From Novosphingobium sp. (GTDB lineage: Bacteria > Pseudomonadota > Alphaproteobacteria > Sphingomonadales > Sphingomonadaceae): a DNA stretch of 64,000 bases. Shown here piece after piece: positions 7,874-19,009 of this stretch. The DNA lies in NCBI GenBank assembly GCA_024236175.1, contig JACKKY010000001.1, positions 558,001 to 622,000 of the forward strand. The letters are read 5' to 3'. Both the position numbers and the translations under genes were made by a program. A model generated the notes under the pieces. It saw only the letters and a program-made list of their open reading frames with translations. It had not been told where the DNA came from and did no database searches. Position 1 is the stretch's first letter; the number at the start of each line of letters is the position of its first letter.

Positions 7874-8307
7874 ACCGGGTGCTCGACGACGTTAAGCGAT
7901 GGCGAGTTCTTGAACAGCCAGCCGGAAAAGACCTTGTGCCAGGCGAGCTTGTCGCTGGCCGTCGCGCGTTCCTCGACGAAGACCTGCACGAACGCGCCTT
8001 CTTCCTCGGGCCGCTCCCAGGGCTTGGTCTTCTCGCACGCCTCCAGCTTGACGATGACATTGCCGACGCGTCGCGATTCGCCCGACTTCATCACCAGCGA
8101 CTGAGTGAGGTTGTTGCGCTTGTTGAGCAGGCCCAGCGTGGCCACGCGATCCTCGACCGGCGTGCCGATACCGTCATCGCTGGCTGCTCCGGCCGAGACC
8201 TTGGGCGCTGCCGCCTTGGGTACAACCGCCTGTTCGGCCGTCCCTTCGCCTGACTCCCCGCAAGCAGCCAGCGCGGCAACAAGCAACAGGGCCAGCGCCC
8301 GTTTCAT
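7696..8307 (-). CDS. DUF2155 lipoprotein
   Basis: A 203-residue envelope lipoprotein: signal peptide with lipobox LAAC at residues 13-16, a linker, then the DUF2155 core (about residues 75-155) with the typical segments EEGAFVQVFVEE, GWLFKNSPSLN and HPVYDVWIKSC. Function unknown; it is common next to NDUFA12 and aat in alphaproteobacteria. After the core, the last 45 residues are Pro/Ala/Ser-rich low complexity, and this tail is what overlaps aat on the other strand. It starts 12 bases after the NDUFA12 stop, so both probably share a transcript. Confidence 0.88.
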   Translation of the reverse strand: MKRALALLLVAALAACGESGEGTAEQAVVPKAAAPKVSAGAASDDGIGTPVEDRVATLGLLNKRNNLTQSLVMKSGESRRVGNVIVKLEACEKTKPWERPEEEGAFVQVFVEERATASDKLAWHKVFSGWLFKNSPSLNVVEHPVYDVWIKSCAMKFPGEEAKPASSASARSAPKASGSASTPPAPAPAPSAAPAPSPEPAGE

Positions 8308-8319
8308 CGGCCCGGGCTC

Positions 8320-8721
8320 TTACGCGTCCGGCGACCAGGCTTCGTAATCGCCTGTCGCACGGGCGCGTTGCCCGCCGCGCTCGAGCGCGCCCTGCGGACG
8401 ATAGGCCAAGGGAGTGCCGGTGGCGTTGGGCGTGTAATCGGCTTCCCAGATACGCGGCGGCGGCAAGTGGCTTTCCGGCACGTCGTCATAGCTGTGATGC
8501 AGCCAGCCATGCCATTCGGCGGGAACCCGGCTGGCATCGTTCGGGCCGTCGTAGATCACCCAGCGCCGTTCGCGCCCGTCGGTCGTCTTCGCCTTCTTCG
8601 AACGGTAGTAGCGGTTGCCCTGCGCATCCGTTCCGACATGCTCGCCCGTCATCGCGCTGTTGACGAGCGTGCCGATGGTAGCGCCGTTCCACCAGGTGAA
8701 GATCTTCGAAAGGATGCCCAT
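8320..8721 (-). CDS. Complex I accessory subunit NDUFA12 family
   Basis: A 133-residue homologue of the mitochondrial complex I accessory subunit NDUFA12 (B17.2), found in alphaproteobacterial NADH:quinone oxidoreductase. Recognisable features are GEHVGTDAQGNRYYRSKK near residues 27-44 and the segments RRWVIYDG and EWHGWLHH. The core nuo genes are not in this window, as is usual for this subunit. The predicted location is the matrix side of the inner-membrane complex. Confidence 0.93.
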   Translation of the reverse strand: MGILSKIFTWWNGATIGTLVNSAMTGEHVGTDAQGNRYYRSKKAKTTDGRERRWVIYDGPNDASRVPAEWHGWLHHSYDDVPESHLPPPRIWEADYTPNATGTPLAYRPQGALERGGQRARATGDYEAWSPDA

Positions 8722-8772
8722 GGCTTCGCGCGTTACCCCGCTACCCCCGCGCGCGCAAGCGGGTAAGCGCCG

Positions 8773-9261
8773 CTACCACTCCACCTTGTCGCCCGGTCCG
8801 ATGCCCAGTTCGGCCGCACGGCCGCCGTTCAGTTCGAGCACGGCCAGGGTCTGCCCCTGCGCCTCGAGGTTCTCCTCGCTGTAAGGCACGGCATTCGCGG
8901 CGATGTTGATGATCCGCCTGTCCGTGCCGACGAAGATGATGTCGAGCGGGATGACCGTGTTCTTCATCCAGAACGAAGCCTTGCGCGGCGGTTCCATCGG
9001 GAACAGCATGCCTTCGTCGCCCCCCATTCCGGTGCGGAACATCAGCCCCTTCGCTTGCTCGAAGGCGCTGCGCGCCACCTCGACGCGGAACTCGTGGCGT
9101 TTACCATCATGGGTAACCGCAAGCGGTATGACCTGCAGGCCGGAAACGGGGTGGCGCGCCGGCTCCGTGGCCGCAACACTCGCCGCGGTGCCGTCGGTCG
9201 CGCTCGAAGAGCATGCCGCGAGAGCGCCGGCCAACGCCACGGCCGCAAGGCCCGTCCGCAT
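8773..9261 (-). CDS. DUF192 lipoprotein
   Basis: A 162-residue lipoprotein with signal peptide and lipobox LAAC, followed by a DUF192 domain (RSAFEQAKGLMFRTGMGGDE, then KASFWMKNTVIPLDIIFV). Function unknown. The start at 9261 overlaps the recX stop as TGATG and has GAGGA 6 bases upstream inside recX, so it is translationally coupled to recX; two longer in-frame starts (9276, 9291) lack such support. Confidence 0.9.
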   Translation of the reverse strand: MRTGLAAVALAGALAACSSSATDGTAASVAATEPARHPVSGLQVIPLAVTHDGKRHEFRVEVARSAFEQAKGLMFRTGMGGDEGMLFPMEPPRKASFWMKNTVIPLDIIFVGTDRRIINIAANAVPYSEENLEAQGQTLAVLELNGGRAAELGIGPGDKVEW

Positions 9262-9815
9262 CAATCGTCCTCGCATGTCTCGGCGGCCCACTCCTCTGCG
9301 GCTTCCACGCTCGGCGCATCGACCAATTCGCGGGCGTTGTCCAGCCGATGGCCGGCCCGGAGCATGGCGGCAAGCTGCTTCTCACGGCCCGCCCGGTCCG
9401 GAGGTTCGGAGCCGAACGGGCCAAAACGGCGTTTCCTCGCAAGGGCCAAGGCGGCGTGGCGCTCTTCTGCCTCGCCGGGACGGATATGCTCACGTAATTC
9501 CTCGGCAATTCCTGCGGCCACCAGCGCTTGCGTCACCCGCCGCCCGCCATAGCCTCTCCGCAGAAGACTGCCGCTCTTCGCCTTTGCGAAAGCCGCGTCG
9601 TCGACATAGCCCGCCTCGACAAGTTTCGCCGCCAGCGCCGATACCGGCGGCTCGCCATCCCCATCCCAGCCCCGCTCGCGCAATTTTCTTGCGAGATAGG
9701 CTTCCAGCTTGACACGAGTCGTTGCGAATCGCGCAACATAGGCCAGCGCCAGCTCTTCCAGCCGGTCGGCGTCTAAAGGCGTCCTGGCGCGCTTTCGGGC
9801 AGGTCGCATGGTCAT
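9261..9815 (-). CDS. recX: Regulatory protein RecX
   Basis: A 184-residue basic helical protein of the RecX family, which binds RecA filaments and limits recombinase activity. The repeated three-helix modules show as LEAYLARKLRERGWDGDGE, YVDDAAFAKAKSGSLLRRGY and the block EERHAALALARKRRFG. The start may be ATG 9815 or ATG 9809; the latter has better spacing to GGGG. recA is not in this window. It overlaps the downstream DUF192 gene by two to three bases. Confidence 0.9.
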   Translation of the reverse strand: MTMRPARKRARTPLDADRLEELALAYVARFATTRVKLEAYLARKLRERGWDGDGEPPVSALAAKLVEAGYVDDAAFAKAKSGSLLRRGYGGRRVTQALVAAGIAEELREHIRPGEAEERHAALALARKRRFGPFGSEPPDRAGREKQLAAMLRAGHRLDNARELVDAPSVEAAEEWAAETCEDD

Positions 9816-9951
9816 TGCCCCATTTGTGCCACACTCGCCTCAGAATGGGGAGGCAGCGCATCAGGGCAAGAGGAGATGCCCCGTTCAGCCGCTTCCGTTA
9901 ATGGAGACTGGTCTTGCGCATTATGGTTTTAACTACAACGGGTTATTGTAA

Positions 9952-11712
9952 ATGACCGACACCACGGCGCTGGTGCCAGACATTGATTCGCAACTCGTTC
10001 CCACGCCCAATGAGGACGATCTTCCGTACCGGCGCTCCGATTTCGCCACATTCGGCGATGCGCTGGACTATGCCGCAAAAGGCAAGAAGGGCTTCAATTT
10101 CCACGATCCGCGCGGAAAGCTGATCCGTCCCTATCCGTTTTCCGAGCTGCGGGAAGACGCGCTGGCAATGGCGTATCGCCTGATCGCCCATGGCGTGAAG
10201 CCGGGTGACAGGATCGCGCTGATCGCGGAGACGGGCCCCGATTTCGCCGCCCTCTTCTGCGGGGCCGTCTATGCGGGCGCCTGGCCGGTGCCGCTGCCGC
10301 TGCCGACCAGCTTCGGGGGCAAGGACAGTTATATCGACCAGATCGCGGTGCAGATGCAAAGCGCCGAGCCGAAGGTTCTTTTCTACCCGGAAGAGATCGC
10401 CGGAATGGCGATGGCCTCCGCCGAACGGCAGAATTGCGAAGGCATCAGCTGGCAGGACTTCGCGACACGGCCGGCGCCACCGGCGGAACTGCCGCGCATC
10501 GCACCCGACGATGTCTGTTTCCTGCAGTATTCGAGCGGTTCCACGCGATTCCCGCATGGCGTTGTCGTCACCCATCGATCGCTGCTCGCCAATCTGGCGG
10601 CGCACAGCTACGGCATGGAGATTACCGAGGAAGACCGCTGTGTCAGCTGGCTGCCGTGGTATCATGACATGGGCCTGGTCGGCTGCTTCCTTTCGCCGGT
10701 CGGCAACCAGTTCTCGGTCGATTATCTCAAGACCGAGGATTTTGCGCGCCGGCCGCTCGCCTGGCTTGACCTGATAAGCCGCAACAAGGGCATTTCCGTC
10801 AGCTTCTCGCCCACATTCGGCTATGACATCTGCGCCCGGCGCGTATCAAGCCAGACCAACGTTACCGAACGGTTCGACCTGTCGCGCTGGCGGCTTGCCG
10901 GCAACGGCGCGGACATGATCCGCCCCGACGTGATGCAGAATTTCGTCAACCGCTTCGCCGATGCCGGCTTCAAGGCCTCTGCCTTCCTGCCCAGCTACGG
11001 CCTTGCCGAAGCGACGCTGGCGGTCACGCTGATGCCGCCGGGCGAAGGCATTCGCGTAGAGCTGGTCGAGGAAGAACGCCTGTCCGGCTCCCCGCGCGAT
11101 CTTTCACGCCCCGCCAGGTACCGCGCCATCGTCAATTGCGGCAAGCCCGTCCGCGGCATGGAAGTGGTCGTGCGCGGCGAGGACGGCAAGCCGGTCGCCG
11201 ACCACCATATCGGCAAGGTCTGGTGCCGGGGCACCAGCCTGATGCACTCCTATTACCGCGACAAGGAAGCGACCGAGGCCTGCATGGTCGACGGTTGGCT
11301 CGACACCGGCGACATGGGCTACATGGCCGATGGTTACCTGTTCATCGTCGGCCGCGCGAAGGACATGATCATCATCAACGGCAAGAACCACTGGCCGCAG
11401 GATATCGAATGGGCGGTGGAGCAGTTGCCCGGTTTCAACCACGGCGACATCGCGGCCTTCGCGCTCGAGACGGAAGGCGGCGAGGAAATGCCGGCGGTCC
11501 TCGTCCATTGCCGCGTTTCCGATCCCGAAGAACGCCGCAAGCTGCACGACCAGATCCGCGACAAGGTTCGCTCCATCACCGGCATGAATTGCGTCGTCGA
11601 ACTGGTGCCGCCGCGCACCCTGCCGCGCACCAGTTCGGGCAAGCTCAGCCGCGCCAAGGCGAAGAAGCTCTACCTGGAAGGCGGGATCGAACCCTACAAG
11701 CTGGCAGCCTGA
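9952..11712 (+). CDS. Fatty-acyl-AMP ligase (FAAL)
   Basis: A 586-residue adenylate-forming enzyme that activates a fatty acid as acyl-AMP, normally for transfer to an acyl carrier protein rather than to CoA. The ATP-binding motif QYSSGSTRFPHGVVVTH replaces the usual YTSGTTGxPKG, which is typical of FAALs. Also visible are WLPWYHDMGL, PSYGLAEATLA and the C-terminal NGKNHWPQDIE plus a final Lys region (RTSSGKLSRAKAKK). No clear ribosome binding site precedes the ATG. No polyketide synthase, carrier protein or palmitoyltransferase gene is adjacent, so the acceptor is unknown; complex lipid or sphingolipid synthesis is possible. Confidence 0.9.
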   Translation: MTDTTALVPDIDSQLVPTPNEDDLPYRRSDFATFGDALDYAAKGKKGFNFHDPRGKLIRPYPFSELREDALAMAYRLIAHGVKPGDRIALIAETGPDFAALFCGAVYAGAWPVPLPLPTSFGGKDSYIDQIAVQMQSAEPKVLFYPEEIAGMAMASAERQNCEGISWQDFATRPAPPAELPRIAPDDVCFLQYSSGSTRFPHGVVVTHRSLLANLAAHSYGMEITEEDRCVSWLPWYHDMGLVGCFLSPVGNQFSVDYLKTEDFARRPLAWLDLISRNKGISVSFSPTFGYDICARRVSSQTNVTERFDLSRWRLAGNGADMIRPDVMQNFVNRFADAGFKASAFLPSYGLAEATLAVTLMPPGEGIRVELVEEERLSGSPRDLSRPARYRAIVNCGKPVRGMEVVVRGEDGKPVADHHIGKVWCRGTSLMHSYYRDKEATEACMVDGWLDTGDMGYMADGYLFIVGRAKDMIIINGKNHWPQDIEWAVEQLPGFNHGDIAAFALETEGGEEMPAVLVHCRVSDPEERRKLHDQIRDKVRSITGMNCVVELVPPRTLPRTSSGKLSRAKAKKLYLEGGIEPYKLAA

Positions 11713-11733
11713 GCTGCCGCATGTGGCGACGGG

Positions 11734-13017
11734 TCAGGCAACAGCCCTGGCTTCGTCGCCTTCCTCCCAGTTGGGATAGGGCGGCAGGCTGACCAGCAGG
11801 GCACCGCCGATCGCGCAGCCGACCGTGCCTGCCAGCAGGAACGGCCCATATCCCCCGGCAAGGTCGTAGATCAGGCCGGCCACCATCGGTCCCATGCCCG
11901 ACGCAAGGGCGACGATTGCGGCGACCACGCCGTAAATCTTGCCGAAATTCTTCATGCCGCCGTAGCCGGCGGTCAGGAAGCCGCAGATCTGCATCTTCGT
12001 GCCGGCTGCATAGCCGTTCACCACCATGGCGAGGATGATCAGCGGCATCGACCGGATGCCGTCGATCAGCAGGAAGAATACGACCGCGGTGACACCCATC
12101 GTCAGACCGCCGACCCAGTTGGGCCGGTAGCGGTCGAGCAACGCGCCGGTCACCAGTTTGCCCACGATGCCCGCCACTCCCGCCAGGCTGGTGAGCCAGG
12201 CCGCATTGGCGCGCGAAATCCCCGCTTCGGTGAGGATCGGGAACAGATGGATGCCGAGCCCGATGGTGAGGACCATCACGATGAAGGTCGAGATCGCCAC
12301 CCGCCAGAGAGCGGAATTCCTCCATGCCTGCGCAATCGTCAGGCCCGGAAGGTCGACCGCCACAGGCTTGTCTGCGCTCGCGCCCGCCGCCTTGGCCTGC
12401 GCCTTGATCCGGTCATGCACGTCGAACAGGAACAGCCAGCACAGCAGGAAGGTGATCCCGCCCCAGCCAAGGCCCAGCCACACGAACGCCCCGCGCCAGC
12501 CGACTTCCTCGATCATGAAATTGCCGAGCGGCGGCACCAGGGTTTGCGACAAGGCGGTGCCGGCGACGGTGAACCCGAGAGCAAGGCCGCGTCCCTTGAC
12601 GAAAACGCCCGCGACCGCGGCGGTCCAGATCGTCGATTTGATCGTGGTCGAAAGCAGGCCGAAGATCAGCCAGAGCGCAACCCATTGCGCAGGCGAACCG
12701 CTGGTAAGGCCGAAAGCCGAGACCGAGAGCACCGTCAGCAGGATTCCGGGCAATGCCAGCTTGCGCGTACCGAAGCGGTCGATAAGCGCCCCGTAGAAGG
12801 GGGAAAGCAGCGCCGTCACGGCTGTCGCGATGGACGGCCCCGAAGACAGCAGGGTGCGGCTCCAGCCGAATTCGTCCGAGAGCGGCCCCATGAACAGGCC
12901 GGTGCCGGCGAGCAACACCGAGAAGAACGAGAATCCGACCGCCGATGCCAGCACCAGCGTCCAGGCGGACGACCACTCTTCCGCTGCCGTCTTTGTCGTC
13001 GCGTTCACCTGTCCCAT
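11734..13017 (-). CDS. MFS transporter, tandem copy 1 of 4
   Basis: A 427-residue inner-membrane permease with 12 predicted helices, of the monocarboxylate/oxalate-formate-like MFS group. The shared opening is EEWSSAWTLVLASAVGFSF and the A-motif loop reads GALIDRFGTRKLALPG. The C-terminus ends with the family tag LPPYPNWEE. It is last of four leftward paralogues that begin near 16984, with gaps of 39-57 bases, and it is the most divergent. Convergent with the FAAL gene. The substrate is unknown; an organic acid is plausible given acs upstream. Confidence 0.9.
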   Translation of the reverse strand: MGQVNATTKTAAEEWSSAWTLVLASAVGFSFFSVLLAGTGLFMGPLSDEFGWSRTLLSSGPSIATAVTALLSPFYGALIDRFGTRKLALPGILLTVLSVSAFGLTSGSPAQWVALWLIFGLLSTTIKSTIWTAAVAGVFVKGRGLALGFTVAGTALSQTLVPPLGNFMIEEVGWRGAFVWLGLGWGGITFLLCWLFLFDVHDRIKAQAKAAGASADKPVAVDLPGLTIAQAWRNSALWRVAISTFIVMVLTIGLGIHLFPILTEAGISRANAAWLTSLAGVAGIVGKLVTGALLDRYRPNWVGGLTMGVTAVVFFLLIDGIRSMPLIILAMVVNGYAAGTKMQICGFLTAGYGGMKNFGKIYGVVAAIVALASGMGPMVAGLIYDLAGGYGPFLLAGTVGCAIGGALLVSLPPYPNWEEGDEARAVA

Positions 13018-13056
13018 CCCGTCATCGTAGCCGTTGTCCCTTGAATATCGCCGGCA

Positions 13057-14343
13057 CTAGGCGGTCGCCGGCCTCGCCTTGTCCGCCGCACTCCAGTCGG
13101 GATAGCGCGGCAGGGTGAACAGCAGGGCGCCGGAGAGGACAAGGCCAATGGTTCCGGCAAGCAGGAATGTGTCGTAGTTGCCCGAGAGGTCATAGATGGC
13201 GCCGGCCACCACAGGCCCCAATCCGGAGCCCAGCGCGACCATGCTGGTCATCACCCCATAGATCGTCCCGAAGTTCTTCATGCCCGAATATTGCACCGTC
13301 AGATAGCTCGCGATGTGCAGCTTGGCGCCTGCGGTATAGCCGTTGACCAGCATGGCGAGGATCAGCAACGGCGTAGTCTGCGCCCCGCCCAGCAGTATCG
13401 CGAAGGCAAGCGCAGCCGAAGTCATGGTGATGCCGCCCACCCAGTTCCCCCTGAACCGGTCGAGCAGGATTCCGGTGATGATCTTGCCGGCAATGCCCAC
13501 GGCACCGGCAAGGCTGGCCAGCCAGGCGGCATTGTTGCGGGTGACGCCGACTCCCACGAGAATCTCGATCTGGTGAACCACCAGCCCGATCGTCAGGGCC
13601 ATGATCACCAGGATAGAAATGCCGATCCGCCACAAGGCAAAGTTCCGCCAGGCTTCGGACAGGCTCAGGCCGGGAAGATCCGGGCGATTGCCCTTGCCCC
13701 CGTCCTCGCCCGGCGATTTGGCTGCGTTCCTGTCGTGGACGTCGTAGAGGAAGAAATAGCTCAGGATCCAGGCGATCGAGCCCAGGCCGAACCCGATCCA
13801 GGCGAACGAGAGGCGCCAGCCGAATGCATCGACCAGGAAATTCGCAGTCACCGGCATGATGGCGTGGGCAGCGGTCGCACCGGCAAGGGTGATGGCGAGG
13901 GCAAGACCGCGAGCCTTTTCGAACACGCCGGCAACGGCCGCGGTCCAGATCGTTGCCTTCACCGAAAGCGAAACGATCGCGTAGACGGCCCACATTGCAA
14001 GCCACAGCGCCGAAGAAGCGGTGGCGAGGCCGAACGCTGAAATGGCGAAGCAGGCGACCACAAGCCCCGGCAAGGCGAGCTTGCGGGTGCCGTAGCGGTC
14101 GATCAGTACTCCGAAAAAGGGAGACAGCACCGCCGTGATGATCGAGGACAGCGACAGGCCGGCGGAAACCACCGTCCGGCTCCAGCCGAATTCGGCGGAT
14201 ATCGGCCCGATGAATATGCTCATCGAGGCGAACATCGCCGAATAGAAGAGAAACCCGACGAACGAGGCGAAGACGAGTTTCCAGCCGGACTTCCATTCCT
14301 GCGCGGCGCTCATGGCTGGCTGACCTGCGATACCCTTTGCCAA
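13057..14343 (-). CDS. MFS transporter, tandem copy 2 of 4
   Basis: A 428-residue, 12-helix permease paralogous to its neighbours: N-terminal AAQEWKSGWKLVFASFVGF, A-motif loop GVLIDRYGTRKLALPG, motif NGYTAGAKLHIASYLT between helices 9 and 10, and end tag LPRYPDW. The start is either TTG 14343 or ATG 14313; the latter gives an N-terminus more like the siblings. A central cytoplasmic loop carries a charged insert (KSPGEDGGKGNRPDLPG) as in the others. Substrate unknown. Confidence 0.9.
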   Translation of the reverse strand: MAKGIAGQPAMSAAQEWKSGWKLVFASFVGFLFYSAMFASMSIFIGPISAEFGWSRTVVSAGLSLSSIITAVLSPFFGVLIDRYGTRKLALPGLVVACFAISAFGLATASSALWLAMWAVYAIVSLSVKATIWTAAVAGVFEKARGLALAITLAGATAAHAIMPVTANFLVDAFGWRLSFAWIGFGLGSIAWILSYFFLYDVHDRNAAKSPGEDGGKGNRPDLPGLSLSEAWRNFALWRIGISILVIMALTIGLVVHQIEILVGVGVTRNNAAWLASLAGAVGIAGKIITGILLDRFRGNWVGGITMTSAALAFAILLGGAQTTPLLILAMLVNGYTAGAKLHIASYLTVQYSGMKNFGTIYGVMTSMVALGSGLGPVVAGAIYDLSGNYDTFLLAGTIGLVLSGALLFTLPRYPDWSAADKARPATA

Positions 14344-14380
14344 AATTCGAAAACCTCGCTTGTTCCAGGCCGCCGGGAAG

Positions 14381-15652
14381 CTACGCCGCGGCCGGCTGGG
14401 GACTGCCGCGTTTTTCCCAGTCGGGATAGTGCGGCAGGGTGAAGAGAAGCGCCCCGGCGAGCAACGAGCCTACCGCCCCGGCCGCCAGGAACGGCGCATA
14501 GCTGCCGACAAGATCGTAGACCGCGCCCGCGATCAGCGGGCCGATCCCCGAGCCGAAAGCGACCAGGCTGGTGATGACGCCGTAGATCTTGCCGAAATTG
14601 CGCATGCCCGAATAGCGCACGGTGAGATAGCTCGCGATCTGCAGCTTCGCACCGGCCGTGTAACCGTTGACCAGCATTGCCAGGATGATCAGCGCGGGTG
14701 TGTGGATGCCGTCGATCAGGAAAGCGAAGGCAACCGCTGCAAGACTGAGCGTCACCCCGCCGATCCAGCTGCCCCTGTAGCGATCGAGCAGCACGCCGGT
14801 CACAAGCTTGCCGACGATCCCCATGGCACCGGCGAGGCTGGCCAGCCACGCGGCATTGGTTCGCGAGATGCCGGCACCGGTGAGAATCTCGATCTGGTGG
14901 ACCAGCAAGCCGATCGTCAAGACCATGATCAGGAATATCGAGATGCCGATCCGCCACAGCGCAAGGTCGCGCCATGCCTCGGCAAGGGTGAGGCCCGGGA
15001 AATTCGGCCGTGCGCGCTTGCCCTGCCCGCCGTCGGGAATAGAGGCCCGCTCGCGGTCATGCGCATCGTAGAGAAAGAAGTAACACAGCACGAGCGTGAT
15101 CGATCCCAGGCCGAAGCCGAGCCAGACATAGGCCATTCGCCAGCCGAATTCGGAAATCAGCCAGTTGGACAACGGCGGAATGACCGTGTGCGCCGCAGTA
15201 GCGCCTGCCAGGGTGATGCCGAGCGCCATGCCCTGCGCTTTCTGGAAGACACCGGCGACAGCGGCCGTCCAGATCGTCGTCTTCACCGAAATCGAAATCA
15301 GCGCGTAGAAGCCCCACAGGAACAGCCATTGCGTGGGCGAACCGTTGGCAAGGCTGATGGAGGAGATCGCGAAAGCGGTGACCACCAGACCCGGCAATGC
15401 GAGCCTTCGGGCGCCATATCTGTCGAGGAGGATCCCGAAGAAGGGCGAGAGCACCGCGGTGACCACCGACGACATGGCAACGCCGGCGGACAGGAGCGTG
15501 CGGCTCCAGCCGAATTCCTCGCTCAGCGGCCCGATGAAGACACTCATCGACGAGGTCAGCGTCGAGAAGAACAGGAAACCGGCGAAGGAACACAGCACCA
15601 GCGTCCAACCCCGCCTCCACTCATCAGCGGCAGTATGTGCGCCTTGCTTCAC
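14381..15652 (-). CDS. MFS transporter, tandem copy 3 of 4
   Basis: A 423-residue, 12-helix permease. It shares with the flanking copies the N-terminal AADEWRRGWTLVLCSFAGF, the loop GILLDRYGARRLALPG, NGYTAGAKLQIASYLTVRYS and the terminal LPHYPDWEK. Copies 2, 3 and 4 all retain NGYTAGAKL, so the substrate path through helices 9-10 is probably similar. It lies 37 bases upstream of copy 2. Substrate unknown. Confidence 0.9.
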   Translation of the reverse strand: MKQGAHTAADEWRRGWTLVLCSFAGFLFFSTLTSSMSVFIGPLSEEFGWSRTLLSAGVAMSSVVTAVLSPFFGILLDRYGARRLALPGLVVTAFAISSISLANGSPTQWLFLWGFYALISISVKTTIWTAAVAGVFQKAQGMALGITLAGATAAHTVIPPLSNWLISEFGWRMAYVWLGFGLGSITLVLCYFFLYDAHDRERASIPDGGQGKRARPNFPGLTLAEAWRDLALWRIGISIFLIMVLTIGLLVHQIEILTGAGISRTNAAWLASLAGAMGIVGKLVTGVLLDRYRGSWIGGVTLSLAAVAFAFLIDGIHTPALIILAMLVNGYTAGAKLQIASYLTVRYSGMRNFGKIYGVITSLVAFGSGIGPLIAGAVYDLVGSYAPFLAAGAVGSLLAGALLFTLPHYPDWEKRGSPQPAAA

Positions 15653-15709
15653 CCGTTTCTCTCCCCAGGCGGGCCCAGCCGCATCCGGACTTGGGCCCAG
15701 GTCTTGCGG

Positions 15710-16984
15710 TCAGGCCATCGCCGGCACGTTCCGCTGTCGCGCCGTCCAGTCGGGATAGCGCGGCAGCAGGAGAAGCAGAAGCGACGAGAATGCGAGCGCG
15801 ACGGCACCGCCCATCAGGAAGGGCCCGTAACCGCCGCTCATATCGTAGATGCCCCCCGCCAGGATCGGACCGACGCCCGATCCGATGGCGACGAGGCTGG
15901 AGATCATCCCGTAAATCTTGCCGAAATTGCGCATCCCGGCGTAGCGGACGGTGAGATAGCTCGCGATGTGCAGCTTGGCCCCGGCCGTATAGCCGTTGAC
16001 CAGCATCGCCGCGACGATCAGCGCCGAAGTCGGCGAATCGTTCATCAGCAGCGCGAAGGCGACCGCAGCCGAACCCATTGTCAGCCCACCAACCAAGTTT
16101 CCACGATACCGGTCGAGCAGCGCCCCGGTGACGAGCTTGCCGACGATTCCCATCGCCCCGGCCATGCCGGCAAGCCCCGCCGCCATCTCCCGGCTCACAC
16201 CCGTCTCGACCAGGATCTCGATCTGGTGGACGAGGAAGCCGATGGTCAGTGCCATGATGATCAGGATCGAGATGCCGATCTGCCACAGGGCCGGAGAGCG
16301 CCAGGCTTCGGCCAAGCCCAGGCCGGGAAAGTCGGGCCGGTCGGTCGCGCCGTCCTGTTCGCCTCGCGCCGCAGACGCCCGGTGCCTGTCGTGGGCATCG
16401 AAAAAGTACAGGTAGCACACGACCAAGGACAGGATTCCCCAGCCAAGTCCGAGCCATACAAAGGCCATACGCCAGCCGAACCAACCGATGAGCAGGACTG
16501 AAAGCGGGGGCATGATAGCATGCGCTGCAGTAGCGCCGGCCAGCGTCACCGCCAGGGCCAGCCCCTGCGAGCGATTGAAGATTCCGGCCACCGCGGCAGT
16601 CCAGACCGGCGTGTTCACGAACAGCCCGCCCACCGCGTAGAAGAGCCACAGGAATATCCAGTACGCCGCCGAACCGGTGTTCGTGGCCATGGCGACGACC
16701 GCCACCGCGCTCAGGAACAGGCCGGGCAAAGCCAGGCGGCGGGAACCGTAGCGATCCATCAGGACGCCCAGGAACGGCGCCAGCAGCGCCGTGATGATGG
16801 AAGACAGGCCGGTTCCCGTGGAAAGCAGCGTACGGCTCCAGCCGAATTCCTCGGCGAGCGGCCCCATGAAGGCGCTCATCGAGGCAATCATGGTCGAAAA
16901 CGACAGAAAGCCGATGAATGCGGCCAGAACCGTCTTCCAACCTCCGCGCCATTCCTGCGCGGCGGTAGTCGTGCCCGTGTTCAC
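15710..16984 (-). CDS. MFS transporter, tandem copy 4 of 4
   Basis: A 424-residue, 12-helix permease, first in the leftward array. N-terminal AAQEWRGGWKTVLAAFIGF, loop GVLMDRYGSRRLALPG, NGYTAGAKLHIASYLTVRYA and terminal LPRYPDWTA match the other copies. It starts 43 bases downstream of the acetyl-CoA synthetase stop, so it may be read from the acs promoter. Substrate unknown; acetate or other short carboxylates would fit the context but are not shown. Confidence 0.9.
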   Translation of the reverse strand: MNTGTTTAAQEWRGGWKTVLAAFIGFLSFSTMIASMSAFMGPLAEEFGWSRTLLSTGTGLSSIITALLAPFLGVLMDRYGSRRLALPGLFLSAVAVVAMATNTGSAAYWIFLWLFYAVGGLFVNTPVWTAAVAGIFNRSQGLALAVTLAGATAAHAIMPPLSVLLIGWFGWRMAFVWLGLGWGILSLVVCYLYFFDAHDRHRASAARGEQDGATDRPDFPGLGLAEAWRSPALWQIGISILIIMALTIGFLVHQIEILVETGVSREMAAGLAGMAGAMGIVGKLVTGALLDRYRGNLVGGLTMGSAAVAFALLMNDSPTSALIVAAMLVNGYTAGAKLHIASYLTVRYAGMRNFGKIYGMISSLVAIGSGVGPILAGGIYDMSGGYGPFLMGGAVALAFSSLLLLLLPRYPDWTARQRNVPAMA

Positions 16985-17026
16985 GCTCAGACTTCTCCCA
17001 AAATCCCGGTGCCGTTGAAACGGCGC

Positions 17027-18958
<1,932 letters not shown>

Positions 18959-19009
18959 GGCAAGCTCTCCGTTTCGGAGAGCCACCTTTGCCGACCGAGC
19001 GGCCGGCGA

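Noticed and set aside
14313..14343. TTCGAAT half-site upstream of MFS copy 2 resembling the 16-bp element
   Set aside because: Only one half matches (9 of 16); not counted as an element copy.
14360..16501. 713-residue plus-strand frame opposite MFS copies 3 and 4
   Set aside because: It spans two real genes and their gap; rich in Arg, Gln, Asp, with no recognisable domain.
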